DNA of 64,000 bases, taken from NCBI GenBank assembly GCA_016714565.1, contig JADKDM010000025.1, positions 11,695 to 75,694 of the forward strand. The letters run 5' to 3'. Under the pieces are notes generated by a model, which worked only from the letters and a program-made list of their open reading frames with translations, was not told where the DNA came from and searched no databases. The stretch is from Candidatus Villigracilis propinquus (lineage in GTDB: Bacteria > Chloroflexota > Anaerolineae > Anaerolineales > Villigracilaceae). The translations under genes and the position numbers were made by a program. Below are positions 19,276 through 27,264 of this stretch, piece after piece. Within the stretch, counting starts at the first letter, position 1. Each line of letters begins with the position of its first letter.

Positions 19276-19390
19276 AGTTATTCCTTGTCGCAGTAAATGG
19301 CGCACTCATACGAGTGCGCCATAGTTAATCAAGCAATGAAAAGTTTATCACGGGGATTTGTGAATGTAAAGTTTTTGAACAATCAATTTT

Positions 19391-20440
19391 CTAAGGTCTA
19401 TTTTCAACCAGCTTCTTCAAACTCACTTCGAATGGCGGATATGCCACGCCGTTCTCGGTCACGATGCCGGTAACAAGTTTATGCGGTGTTACATCGAAGG
19501 CGATGTTGCGGGCTTTTGCGTTGAGCGGCGCAACGCGCTGGCCTTCAAATTCCAAGCCCAGCACTTCCTGCGGATTGCGTTCTTCAATGGGAATCAGATC
19601 ACCATGCACGAGCGAGAGATCAATTGTGGAGGTTGGCACGACAGGATAAAACGGCACGCCATTATCAAACGCGGCCAGAGCAAGCATGTACGTGCCGATC
19701 TTGTTTGCCACATCTCCATTCGCGGCGGTACGGTCGGAGCCGACAAAACATTTCTGCACCTTGCCAGCTTTCAGGAAATATCCGGCTGTGTTATCGCTGA
19801 TGATTTCGTATGGAATTCCGTATTGTTCCAACTCCCAAGCCGTGAGGCGCGCGCCTTGCAATCTTGGGCGGGTTTCATCCACAAAGACGTGGATCTTTTT
19901 GCCCTGCTCATGCGCGGTACGAATGACGCCCAGTGCAGTACCCCAATCCACTGTGGCGAGCGCGCCCGTGTTGCAGTGATGGATGATCGTATCGCCGTCG
20001 TTGATGAGCGCCGCGCCGTGTTCTGCCATGCGTTTGTTGATGGCGACATCTTCATCCGCGAGTTTTTGCGCTTCATCCAAAACCAGTTGACGAAGATCAT
20101 CTGCGCTTCGCTCCGCGCTGGAAGCTGATGCAACTTCCATGAGCCGATCCACCGCCCAGGCAAGGTTCACCGCCGTGGGGCGTGCCGCTTTCAAAGTGGC
20201 GGAAGCTGCCTGTAGGTCAGCAATCAAGCCCGAGCTTGAGGAAGAGGCGGATTCATATCCAGCGAGGGCGAGACCGAATGCGGCAGCCGCTCCAATGGCA
20301 GGTGCGCCGCGGACGACCATATCCGTAATCGCAATGGCAACTTCTTTATGTCCGCGATAGGCTAGGACTTCGAAACGACCTGGCAGAATGCGCTGGTCGA
20401 TCATTTTTAGTTCGTTGTTTTCCCAAAATACAGTTCGCAT
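19391..20440 (-). CDS. mtnA: S-methyl-5-thioribose-1-phosphate isomerase
   Basis: MtnA converts methylthioribose-1-phosphate to methylthioribulose-1-phosphate (and can do the same for the 5-deoxyribose analogue). The 349-residue product has the family motifs VVRGAPAIGAAAAFGLALA, ILTHCN-type IIHHCNTGALATVDWGTALG with the catalytic Cys, DETRPRLQGARLTAWEL and the catalytic Asp in GSDRTAANGDVANKIGTY. The aldolase gene ends only three bases upstream, indicating one transcript. No mtnP, mtnN or mtnK is in the window, so the substrate must be made by genes elsewhere. Confidence 0.93.
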   Translation of the reverse strand: MRTVFWENNELKMIDQRILPGRFEVLAYRGHKEVAIAITDMVVRGAPAIGAAAAFGLALAGYESASSSSSGLIADLQAASATLKAARPTAVNLAWAVDRLMEVASASSAERSADDLRQLVLDEAQKLADEDVAINKRMAEHGAALINDGDTIIHHCNTGALATVDWGTALGVIRTAHEQGKKIHVFVDETRPRLQGARLTAWELEQYGIPYEIISDNTAGYFLKAGKVQKCFVGSDRTAANGDVANKIGTYMLALAAFDNGVPFYPVVPTSTIDLSLVHGDLIPIEERNPQEVLGLEFEGQRVAPLNAKARNIAFDVTPHKLVTGIVTENGVAYPPFEVSLKKLVENRP

Positions 20441-20443
20441 GGT

Positions 20444-21112
20444 TTACCTTTTAAAATACATTTCGCGCAAAGCAATGAGTTTGGCTTGCGCTTCTTCAGG
20501 GACGCGTTTCACTTCGCCGAGCATTTTCGCGCGCCAATAAACTTCAGAGACGTGTTCGATGCGTTCCAAATGAATCAGCGCTTCATCGAGATTTTTCCCG
20601 TACGTGAGGCTGCCGTGCTGACGAAGCAGCATGGCGTTGTGCGTCTTCAAAAACGGACGGATGACTTCGGCATCTTCATGTGAAGCGGGTGTGGCATATT
20701 TTGTAGTTGGCACATCGCCAAGAGTGAGCAGCACTTCGGGCAGCACATCCACTGGAAATTCCAGATCAGCGACAGTGAGCGTGGTCGCAAAAATGGGATG
20801 GGCATGCACCACCGCGCGAACATCATCGCGGTGTTTGTACACTTGAAGGTGCATCGGCGTTTCGGAAGATGGCTTGCGGTCTGGGCGCGAGGAAATGATA
20901 TTGCCATCCAGATCAACAACAAGCATATCACTGGTGCTCAAGCGTCCCTTTGAAATACCGGAAGGTGTGATGAGAACATGGCCGTTTTCCATTCGCACGG
21001 AAATATTGCCATCGTTGGATGTCATCAAATGGCGTTCGTAGGCAATGCGCCCGCATTCAACAATTGCGAGGCGCAGTTCAGGTTCATTTAGTGTTGCAGA
21101 AAAATTTAACAT
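20444..21112 (-). CDS. Class II aldolase (fuculose-phosphate/MtnB-like)
   Basis: A 222-residue zinc aldolase of the class II/adducin family. Signature parts: MTSNDGNISVRMENGHVLITPSGISKGRL (phosphate site), the zinc ligands in VVHAHPIFATTLTV (H-x-H) and RQHGSLTYGKNL (His), and the catalytic Glu region SSETPMHLQVYKH. An ATG at 21112 is used; a TTG three codons earlier is less likely. Next to mtnA, two roles are possible: the methylthioribulose-1-phosphate dehydratase MtnB of the methionine salvage pathway, or the aldolase of the DHAP shunt, which splits the (methylthio/deoxy)ribulose-1-phosphate to dihydroxyacetone phosphate and an aldehyde. Absence of the later salvage genes in the window favours the second, though they could be elsewhere. 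Confidence 0.82.
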   Translation of the reverse strand: MLNFSATLNEPELRLAIVECGRIAYERHLMTSNDGNISVRMENGHVLITPSGISKGRLSTSDMLVVDLDGNIISSRPDRKPSSETPMHLQVYKHRDDVRAVVHAHPIFATTLTVADLEFPVDVLPEVLLTLGDVPTTKYATPASHEDAEVIRPFLKTHNAMLLRQHGSLTYGKNLDEALIHLERIEHVSEVYWRAKMLGEVKRVPEEAQAKLIALREMYFKR

Positions 21113-21130
21113 GAATTCCAATTCTTAACT

Positions 21131-21162
21131 GCTCTATCGGGGGGCTAAGCCCCCGATAGAGC
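21131..21162. repeat. REP-like palindrome, copy 2
   Basis: Near-perfect palindrome GCTCTATCGGGG-GGCTAAGC-CCCCGATAGAGC in the gap between the polyamine-binding protein and the aldolase. The strong stem lacks a T tract but could attenuate transcription. Confidence 0.75.
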
Positions 21163-21172
21163 AGAGGCAGTT

Positions 21173-22321
21173 TTATTGTTTTATCTCAGTCCAAATCTGG
21201 TCATACAAGGAAAGTGCCGCGCCGAGATCTTTTACTTCGTGACCTTTCTTGAATTCCTCTGCGGGGGTGTTCGTGACCGAAGAAGCCATGTAGGCATCAT
21301 ACACTTCGGTTTGATTCGCTTTGGCATATTCGAGTGCGGCGGCATTGGGGCTGGTATAGGGATAATCCACCAGCGTCAGCCATGAAAGCTCTCCTTGCAA
21401 CATGTAATTGAACCATGCATAACTTGCATCCGGGTGCGGAGCACTCTCGGGAATCGCCATGCCGTCATAAAAAATAATGGAACCTTCAGACGGGAAAACA
21501 TACTTGAAGGCGGGGTTTTCCTGCTGAGCCAAAAATGCCTCGCCGTTCCAGACGATGCCCAGATCCACATCACCAGCCAGCAGCGGATTCTTCGGGCTGT
21601 CGCTGTCAAATACGCGGATGTTCGGCATCAGTTCGAGGAGCTTTTGCTTGGCTTCTTCCAATTGAGCCTCATCGGTCGTGTTGACGTCATAACCAAGCGT
21701 GAGCAAAGCAGCGCCGATCACTACGCGGTTATCGTCCACTGAAACAATGCGGCCTTCGTATTCCGTGCTCCACAGATCAGCCCAGGAGGTCGGCGGATTT
21801 GTCACGGTCTCACTGTTGTACACAATGGCTTGTGTGCCCATTTGGTACGGCACAACATAATTCACGCTATCGCCATACGCGCTTACTAAACCGGCATCCA
21901 AATTTTTGTTGTTCGGCAACTGGCTTTGATCCAACTCCTTCAACAATCCTTCGCGGATCAACACGCCGATCATGTAATCGCTGGGGTGTACCACATCATA
22001 GGGATTCACATCCTGACCAAAAGACATCTTGGTATAAAGCTCTTCATTGGATGAAAAATAATCAGTGTTCACATCCACGCCATAGACAAGACCGAAGCAA
22101 TCGATAATGTCAGCGGGCACATATTCCGTCCACGTGAAGATGTTGATCTCCTTGCTCTCAAACTCGATCCGCGGATTTGGCTCCGGGCAGACAAATCCGC
22201 TGGAGGTGACTTTTTCAGCGGACGGATCGCTCTTTCCCGACGCACATCCCGCAACGCCAAACAACAAAAAGGCCGTCAAGATCAAACGGCCCAAATGGTG
22301 AATTTTGCTTTGTATGTTCAT
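21173..22321 (-). CDS. potD: PotD-like spermidine/putrescine-binding lipoprotein
   Basis: A 382-residue solute-binding protein of the PotD/PotF family. The signal peptide ends in a lipobox (LFGVAGCASG). The mature part begins EINIFTWTEYVPADIIDCFG, which is the family's polyamine-binding opening, followed by YDVVHPSDYMIGVLIREGLLKELD, YVVPYQMGTQAIVYNSE and VWNGEAFLAQQENPAFKYVFPSEGSIIFYDGMAIPE. No permease or ATPase gene is adjacent; the transporter partners must be elsewhere. On the same strand as the aldolase-mtnA group but separated by a strong palindrome. Confidence 0.88.
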   Translation of the reverse strand: MNIQSKIHHLGRLILTAFLLFGVAGCASGKSDPSAEKVTSSGFVCPEPNPRIEFESKEINIFTWTEYVPADIIDCFGLVYGVDVNTDYFSSNEELYTKMSFGQDVNPYDVVHPSDYMIGVLIREGLLKELDQSQLPNNKNLDAGLVSAYGDSVNYVVPYQMGTQAIVYNSETVTNPPTSWADLWSTEYEGRIVSVDDNRVVIGAALLTLGYDVNTTDEAQLEEAKQKLLELMPNIRVFDSDSPKNPLLAGDVDLGIVWNGEAFLAQQENPAFKYVFPSEGSIIFYDGMAIPESAPHPDASYAWFNYMLQGELSWLTLVDYPYTSPNAAALEYAKANQTEVYDAYMASSVTNTPAEEFKKGHEVKDLGAALSLYDQIWTEIKQ

Positions 22322-22426
22322 TTTTCCTCTTCTATTTTTTATTGACTTGCACAGCGATTATATATCACACACAACTCGAATACAACCTTGCTTGACGCTC
22401 CCGTCTTTTGACGTTATAAAAACAGG

Positions 22427-24874
22427 ATGAAGTACACCAACCCCACTACAACTTCAGCCTCAAAGATTCGCCTCATTCTTGGACTTTGGCTTGCTCTTTC
22501 CATTGCAGGCTGTTCCATACTCCCGAACATTCCCGCCATCCCCCCGGGTTGGACGGTGACACCCAGCGCATCCCCCACTCTCGCAGCGACGTCAACACCG
22601 ACCATTACGCCAACTCCGCTAGTCGCTGCCCGTGTCACTGTGGGAGAAAAGGCTTTCTTCAATGGGGACTACGAAAGCGCGCTTGCAGATTATCAGATCG
22701 TGCTGCAAGATTCGCCAGACGCCTTGCTGCGCGCATCCGCCAAGTGGGGTGAGGCGCGCATCTATTACGCGGGCGAACGGTACAACGAAACACTCACCGC
22801 TCTGCAAACCCTGATCACCGAATACCCCGATTCTCCCTATCTCGCGCAGGCGTATTTTTTGCAAGGTTTTGTTTTTTACCGCCTTGAAAATTATCCGTCC
22901 GCCGCGGATTCGTGGCAGACATACCTCGTGCTGCGCCCCGGCTATCTGGATGCGTATGTGCAGGAACTGCGCGGTGACGCGCTGTACGATGCCCAAAATT
23001 ACACAGAGGCACTGTCTGCGTACACAGCCGCCATCCAGTCTCCTGCGCTTGGCGACGATATAGATCTGGATCTGAAAGTGGCTTCTACACATACAAAAAT
23101 GGGGAATTACGATTCCGCGCTGGGGTTGTACGATGGCATCACAGCGCGCGCGCCGAACGATTACGTCAAGGCTCAGGCGGCGTATGAGTCCGGGTTGGTG
23201 TATCAGCTTCAGGGGAAGAATGATGCGGCGTCTGAAAAATTCCGCCTCGCCGTGGAAAATTATCCGCTCTCCTATCATTCCTATCTCAGCCTCGTCGCGC
23301 TGTTGGATGCGGGCGGCACTGTCAGTGAATTGGACCGTGGTCTGGTGGATTTCTTCGCCGGGCAATATACGGTTGCCATCGCCGCCTTTGACCGATATCT
23401 CGAATCCAAACCTGCGGACAATGACGGCACGGTCTATTATTACCGCGCACAGGCTCGGCGCAACATGAGTTTTTATGATGAAGCCATACAGGATTATGAG
23501 ACCTTTATTGCGGGGTATCCAAATCACCCGAATTGGGGTGACGCCTGGGGCGAGAAGGCGTTCATTCAATGGTCGCAAAAAGATAATTATTCAGCCGCCG
23601 CACAAACGCTTTTGGATTTTGCGACAGCGGTTCCAAACACTCCGCTCACCATAGAATATTTAATGAGCGCGGCACGCATCTACGAACGTGACGCACAATA
23701 CGACAAGGCTGTGGAAACCTGGGCGCGTGTTGCGAACGAATCCCCCGGCTCCTCGCAGGCAACCGATGCGACATTCCTGATGGGCGTCATTTATTACCGT
23801 CAGGGCAATTTCCAATTGGCGCTGGATTCATTTGAGCGCAGCCGTGTCCTTTCACAGACGTCAACAGGACAGGCTCGCGCTTATTTATGGCTCGGGAAAA
23901 CACAGCAAAAACTTGGCGACAATGCAGCCGCGTTGGATGCCTGGCGTGTGGGACAGAACCTTGACTCCGGCGGCTACTACAGCGAGCGCGCCCGAGATAT
24001 GCTCACAGAACGCGCTCCATTTGCGCCCGCTTCATCGGTCAACTTCACGCCTGATCTTGCCGCCGAGCGCAGGGACGCAGATGCATGGATACGATTAACC
24101 TTCAACCTCCCACCCGAAACAGATCTGATGGGATTAGGCACTCTCGCATCAGACCCGCGTGTCATCCGCGGCAAGGAATATTGGAATATTGGGCTATACG
24201 AAAAGGCGCGGCTTGAGTTTGAAAATCTGCGCATCGAATTGGAAACAGCGCGGGATGCCGTTGGCAGCTATCGCCTTGCGAATTATCTGGTTGACCTTGG
24301 CTTATATCGTTCGGCTATCTTTGCAGCGCGTCAGGTGCTGACGCTGGCCGGGCTGGACGAACACACCGATTCGATGATGGCGCCGCCCTACTTCAGCCGC
24401 CTGCGCTATGGCTTGTATTATTCAGATCTTATCCTCCCTGAATCACAAAAAAATGGATTCGATCCACTGTTCACGTTCAGCGTCATTCGACAGGAGAGTC
24501 TCTTTGAGGGATTTGTCAGCTCCAGCGCGGGCGCGCAGGGGCTGATGCAGATCATCCCAACCACGGGCGCGCAGATCGCCTCGGAACTTGGGCAGATCAA
24601 TTATACGGAGAGTGACCTCTATCGCCCGACTGTAAGCGTTCAGTTTGGAACGTATTATCTTGCTAAAAATCTCAAATTATTCAACGGCGATCTGTATGCC
24701 GCCCTCGCTGCCTACAATGGGGGACCCGGTAACTCATTGGAATGGAAGAGCCTCGCTGGGGATGACCCCGACCTGTTCCTCGAATCCGTTCGTTTTGAAG
24801 AGACACGCAACTACCTCCGCAACATTTACGAGATTCATGCGGTGTACAAGCGTTTGTACGGCGCGGCGGAATAA
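22427..24874 (+). CDS. Lytic transglycosylase lipoprotein with TPR repeats
   Basis: An 815-residue soluble-lytic-transglycosylase-type enzyme that cleaves peptidoglycan glycan chains. Signal peptide with lipobox (LSIAGCS), a Ser/Thr/Pro linker, then about 600 residues of TPR-like helical repeats (for example GEKAFFNGDYESALADYQIV, AYFLQGFVFYRLENYPSAADSWQTYL). The C-terminal SLT domain has the catalytic Glu in SVIRQESLFEG, GAQGLMQIIPTTG and AALAAYNGGPGNSLEW. The repeat-ring plus SLT architecture resembles Slt70. Divergent from potD. A terminator follows before the next gene. Confidence 0.9.
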   Translation: MKYTNPTTTSASKIRLILGLWLALSIAGCSILPNIPAIPPGWTVTPSASPTLAATSTPTITPTPLVAARVTVGEKAFFNGDYESALADYQIVLQDSPDALLRASAKWGEARIYYAGERYNETLTALQTLITEYPDSPYLAQAYFLQGFVFYRLENYPSAADSWQTYLVLRPGYLDAYVQELRGDALYDAQNYTEALSAYTAAIQSPALGDDIDLDLKVASTHTKMGNYDSALGLYDGITARAPNDYVKAQAAYESGLVYQLQGKNDAASEKFRLAVENYPLSYHSYLSLVALLDAGGTVSELDRGLVDFFAGQYTVAIAAFDRYLESKPADNDGTVYYYRAQARRNMSFYDEAIQDYETFIAGYPNHPNWGDAWGEKAFIQWSQKDNYSAAAQTLLDFATAVPNTPLTIEYLMSAARIYERDAQYDKAVETWARVANESPGSSQATDATFLMGVIYYRQGNFQLALDSFERSRVLSQTSTGQARAYLWLGKTQQKLGDNAAALDAWRVGQNLDSGGYYSERARDMLTERAPFAPASSVNFTPDLAAERRDADAWIRLTFNLPPETDLMGLGTLASDPRVIRGKEYWNIGLYEKARLEFENLRIELETARDAVGSYRLANYLVDLGLYRSAIFAARQVLTLAGLDEHTDSMMAPPYFSRLRYGLYYSDLILPESQKNGFDPLFTFSVIRQESLFEGFVSSSAGAQGLMQIIPTTGAQIASELGQINYTESDLYRPTVSVQFGTYYLAKNLKLFNGDLYAALAAYNGGPGNSLEWKSLAGDDPDLFLESVRFEETRNYLRNIYEIHAVYKRLYGAAE

Positions 24875-24889
24875 TTGACTATTCGCAAA

Positions 24890-24922
24890 TGAAAAATTCG
24901 CGTAATTAGCGAAATTCGCGGC
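24890..24922. repeat. AATTCGCG-type intergenic repeat, copy 2
   Basis: TATTCGCAAATGAAAAATTC-GCGTAATTAGCGAAATTCGCGGC lies just downstream of the transglycosylase and shares AATTCGCG and TTAGCG blocks with the element at 4220-4285. Confidence 0.5.
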
Positions 24923-24945
24923 AAAAATAAACCTGACTTAAATCA

Positions 24946-24985
24946 AAAAGGGATGAAGGCCTCACAGGAATCCTTCATCCCTTTT
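24946..24985. terminator. Bidirectional intrinsic terminator
   Basis: Stem AAAAGGGATGAAGG / CCTTCATCCCTTTT with a 12-nt loop between convergent genes. Confidence 0.85.
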
Positions 24986-25002
24986 CATAATCACGAAACT
25001 AC

Positions 25003-25311
25003 TTAATCCATGTGCGCCAAAACGCGTTGATGCGCTGTCTCCACATCCATATCCAGCACAGAGATCAACTTATCCCTGCCATTCTCGCCGGCCACGATCT
25101 CCACGCGCGATTTCGGCACGCCGAGCACTTCCGCAAGAAAAGCCACCAGCTCAATATTGATCTGGTCTTCTGCGGCATCGGAAGCCAGATGAACCTTGAT
25201 GGTTCCATCATCCACCACGCCAACGATCTGGCTGCGGCTGGCACGCGGAGTCACACGAACAGCCAGAGCCGATCCGCGCTTGCCGTTATGAAGGTTAAAA
25301 TTTCTGGTCAT
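25003..25311 (-). CDS. yggU: DUF167 (YggU-like) protein
   Basis: A 102-residue small protein of the DUF167 family: LAVRVTPRASRSQIVGVVDDGTIKVHLASDAAEDQINIELVAFLAEVLGVPKSRVEIVAGENGRDKLI. Its biochemical role is unknown. In many bacteria it is encoded beside yggT and yggS, and the same order is found here, 11 bases downstream of yggT, so it is part of that operon. Confidence 0.88.
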   Translation of the reverse strand: MTRNFNLHNGKRGSALAVRVTPRASRSQIVGVVDDGTIKVHLASDAAEDQINIELVAFLAEVLGVPKSRVEIVAGENGRDKLISVLDMDVETAHQRVLAHMD

Positions 25312-25322
25312 GGTTCACCTCG

Positions 25323-25586
25323 TTATAACGAAAGAATTATGGAGATCAAGACCCGCGACAAAAACTCAACCGCAAGGATCAAGATCAGAGGGCTAAAATC
25401 AAGCATTCCTGACTGCGGCATCAAATTACGGATGGGGTTCAGGAACGGATTCACGATACGATCCAACGCCTCACGTACCGGATGATAAGGCGGCAGCACA
25501 AAAGAAAGCAGGGACGACGCAATCACAACATAAATAAAAAGCCGGGCAACCGACGATAAAACCAATGCAAATAGATCCAAATTCAT
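25323..25586 (-). CDS. yggT: YggT-family membrane protein
   Basis: An 87-residue protein with two transmembrane segments and the family motif VREALDRIVNPFLNPIRNLMP. Members are linked to membrane or osmotic functions and cell-division-associated clusters, without firm biochemistry. Its start overlaps the yggS stop by four bases (25583-25586), so the two are translationally coupled. Confidence 0.88.
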   Translation of the reverse strand: MNLDLFALVLSSVARLFIYVVIASSLLSFVLPPYHPVREALDRIVNPFLNPIRNLMPQSGMLDFSPLILILAVEFLSRVLISIILSL

Positions 25587-26323
25587 TCCGTCTCCGTATT
25601 ATATTTTCTGGCGCCCACAATTGCCGTCCCCACCCGCACAAAGGTCGCACCTTCTTCCACAGCTACTTCGTAATCCGAACTAGTGCCCATCGAAAGCTCC
25701 GAGAAATCCACCGACGGAAATTGCGCTGAAAGATATTCCTGCAAGCGTCTCACCTTTTGAAAATACAGCCGTGAAAATTCAGCCGTTTCGCCAAGCGGCG
25801 GCATCGCCATCAAACCGCGCACTCTCAAATGCGGCAGAGCTAACACCTCATTCAACTCAGCAGACAATTCCTGCCAGCGCGACTCGTCCCATGCAGGCCA
25901 GCCGCTTTTGCTGTCCTCGCCGCCGACATTGAACTCAAGCAGCGTAGATAAATCTCTGCCTGCTTCACCGCAAAACCGATCCAGTTTTTTGGCGAGTTTC
26001 GCGCCGTCCAATGAATGTAAAAAATTAAAGTTCCCAGCCACTAGCTGCGCCTTGCGGCTTTGCACATGACCGATCATGTGCCATTCTACCGCAGAAAATT
26101 CACGCAGAGATTGAATTTTCATGACACCTTCTTCGGGGTAATTCTCGCCCAAGATATTCACCCCCGCATCAATGGCCGCGCGCACAACTTCCACGGTTTG
26201 AGTCTTCGTCACCACCACCAGCTTCACAGATTGGGGATCACGCCCCGCCTTTTTTGCGGCAACAGCGATCCGATCCAGCGTTGCCAGATATTTTTCTCGT
26301 ATGGAATCAACTAATTCGCTCAT
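25583..26323 (-). CDS. yggS: PLP-binding YggS (PLP homeostasis) protein
   Basis: A 246-residue member of the YggS/PROSC family, which binds pyridoxal phosphate and controls its free level. The PLP lysine lies in KLVVVTKTQTVEVVRAAIDAG, followed by LGENYPEEGVMKI, WHMIGHVQSRKAQLVAGNFNFLHSLD and FSELSMGTSSDYEVAVEEGATFVRVGTAIVG. In place of the commoner G-E-N-Y-V-Q-E the motif reads G-E-N-Y-P-E-E. First gene of a yggS-yggT-yggU operon. Confidence 0.92.
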   Translation of the reverse strand: MSELVDSIREKYLATLDRIAVAAKKAGRDPQSVKLVVVTKTQTVEVVRAAIDAGVNILGENYPEEGVMKIQSLREFSAVEWHMIGHVQSRKAQLVAGNFNFLHSLDGAKLAKKLDRFCGEAGRDLSTLLEFNVGGEDSKSGWPAWDESRWQELSAELNEVLALPHLRVRGLMAMPPLGETAEFSRLYFQKVRRLQEYLSAQFPSVDFSELSMGTSSDYEVAVEEGATFVRVGTAIVGARKYNTETE

Positions 26324-26376
26324 GGATTTATTTTACCGCTTGTAGCATAATTTACTAAACTATTGGAAACATGTAA

Positions 26377-26385
26377 GGGGGGGGG
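26377..26385. other. G9 homopolymer run
   Basis: Nine consecutive G upstream of yggS, followed 15 bases later by a C6 run (26402-26407). It is in an intergenic stretch of about 160 bases with no other signal seen. Either an error-prone assembly spot or a slippage site. Confidence 0.5.
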
Positions 26386-26484
26386 ATGAATTTTTATTTT
26401 TCCCCCCGGACACGTAACCGAACCGCGCTTCTTTCCTACCTCAAACCTGCTTACAACACCCAAACATTCGCCACGCTGGTAATT

Positions 26485-27264
26485 TCAAACCAGCGCCATC
26501 AGCACGCCGAAGCGACCTGTCTTCCCTTTTTCGGCACGGTGCGAGAACCAATCATCCAAATGACAGGCCGTGCATACGCCGGAGACCTGCACCTGCTCTA
26601 CGCCCGCGCTTTGCAATTGGATCAAATTCGCCGTCCACAGATCCAGATAGGTGCTGCCATTTCGAGTTTGGATAACGTGTTCCGCATCTTTGCCATATTT
26701 CACGCGGAATTGCGAGGCAACATCCTCGCCGATTTCGTAGTGGTCCACGCCAATGGATGGACCGATGCCAGCGACAATATCTACGGGATTGCAGCCGTAG
26801 CGGGCTTGCATGGCATCCACGGTTGTTTTTGCAACACCTTTTACGGTTCCCATCCAACCGGCATGAGAAAGCCCGATGACATTTTTCCTGGGGTCGTGAA
26901 AGAGCAAGGGAACGCAATCCGCGAAGCGCATGTACAGCGTGACTTCGGGATTGTCCGTCAAAAGGATGTCGGCGCGTTCAGGGTGATTTTCGAGCGGACG
27001 GGGTGCGTCAGCGTAGACAATGTCTGTGCCGTGAACCAGCCACACGTCGTGGATGGAGGCGCGGTCTCGTCCAAGCGCATCAAATGTGCGGATGCGATTC
27101 GCGGCCACGTGAGCCGGGTCATCCCCCACCGATCCGCCCAGATTCAGGGAATGCCAGGGAGCGGGGCTGATGCCGCCACGGCGAGTAAACACAGCCTGCG
27201 CTATTCCATTTGAAAAGACATCAAAGCTGTAATAGCGCAGACCGTCCTTTTCGTGGAAAGGCAT
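26485..27264 (-). CDS. pgeF: Multicopper polyphenol oxidase / purine nucleosidase family (YfiH, PgeF)
   Basis: A 259-residue YfiH/DUF152 protein. It shows QAVFTRRGGISPAPWHSLNLG, DVWLVHGTDIVYAD, the metal-site RFADCVPLLFHDP and the SHAGWMGTVKGVAKTTVDAM motif with His and Trp, then GIGPSIGVDHYEIGEDV and GVCTACHLDDWFSHRAEKGKTGRFGVLM. Family members bind zinc and have been shown to act as purine-nucleoside phosphorylase/deaminase; some edit peptidoglycan precursors. Starts at the last base of the upstream glutaredoxin-fusion gene, so the two are in one operon. Confidence 0.88.
   Translation of the reverse strand: MPFHEKDGLRYYSFDVFSNGIAQAVFTRRGGISPAPWHSLNLGGSVGDDPAHVAANRIRTFDALGRDRASIHDVWLVHGTDIVYADAPRPLENHPERADILLTDNPEVTLYMRFADCVPLLFHDPRKNVIGLSHAGWMGTVKGVAKTTVDAMQARYGCNPVDIVAGIGPSIGVDHYEIGEDVASQFRVKYGKDAEHVIQTRNGSTYLDLWTANLIQLQSAGVEQVQVSGVCTACHLDDWFSHRAEKGKTGRFGVLMALV

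Noticed and set aside
26386..27213. Plus-strand open frame of 275 codons
   Set aside because: It overlaps pgeF fully on the other strand and starts beside the G9 run; no protein-like features.
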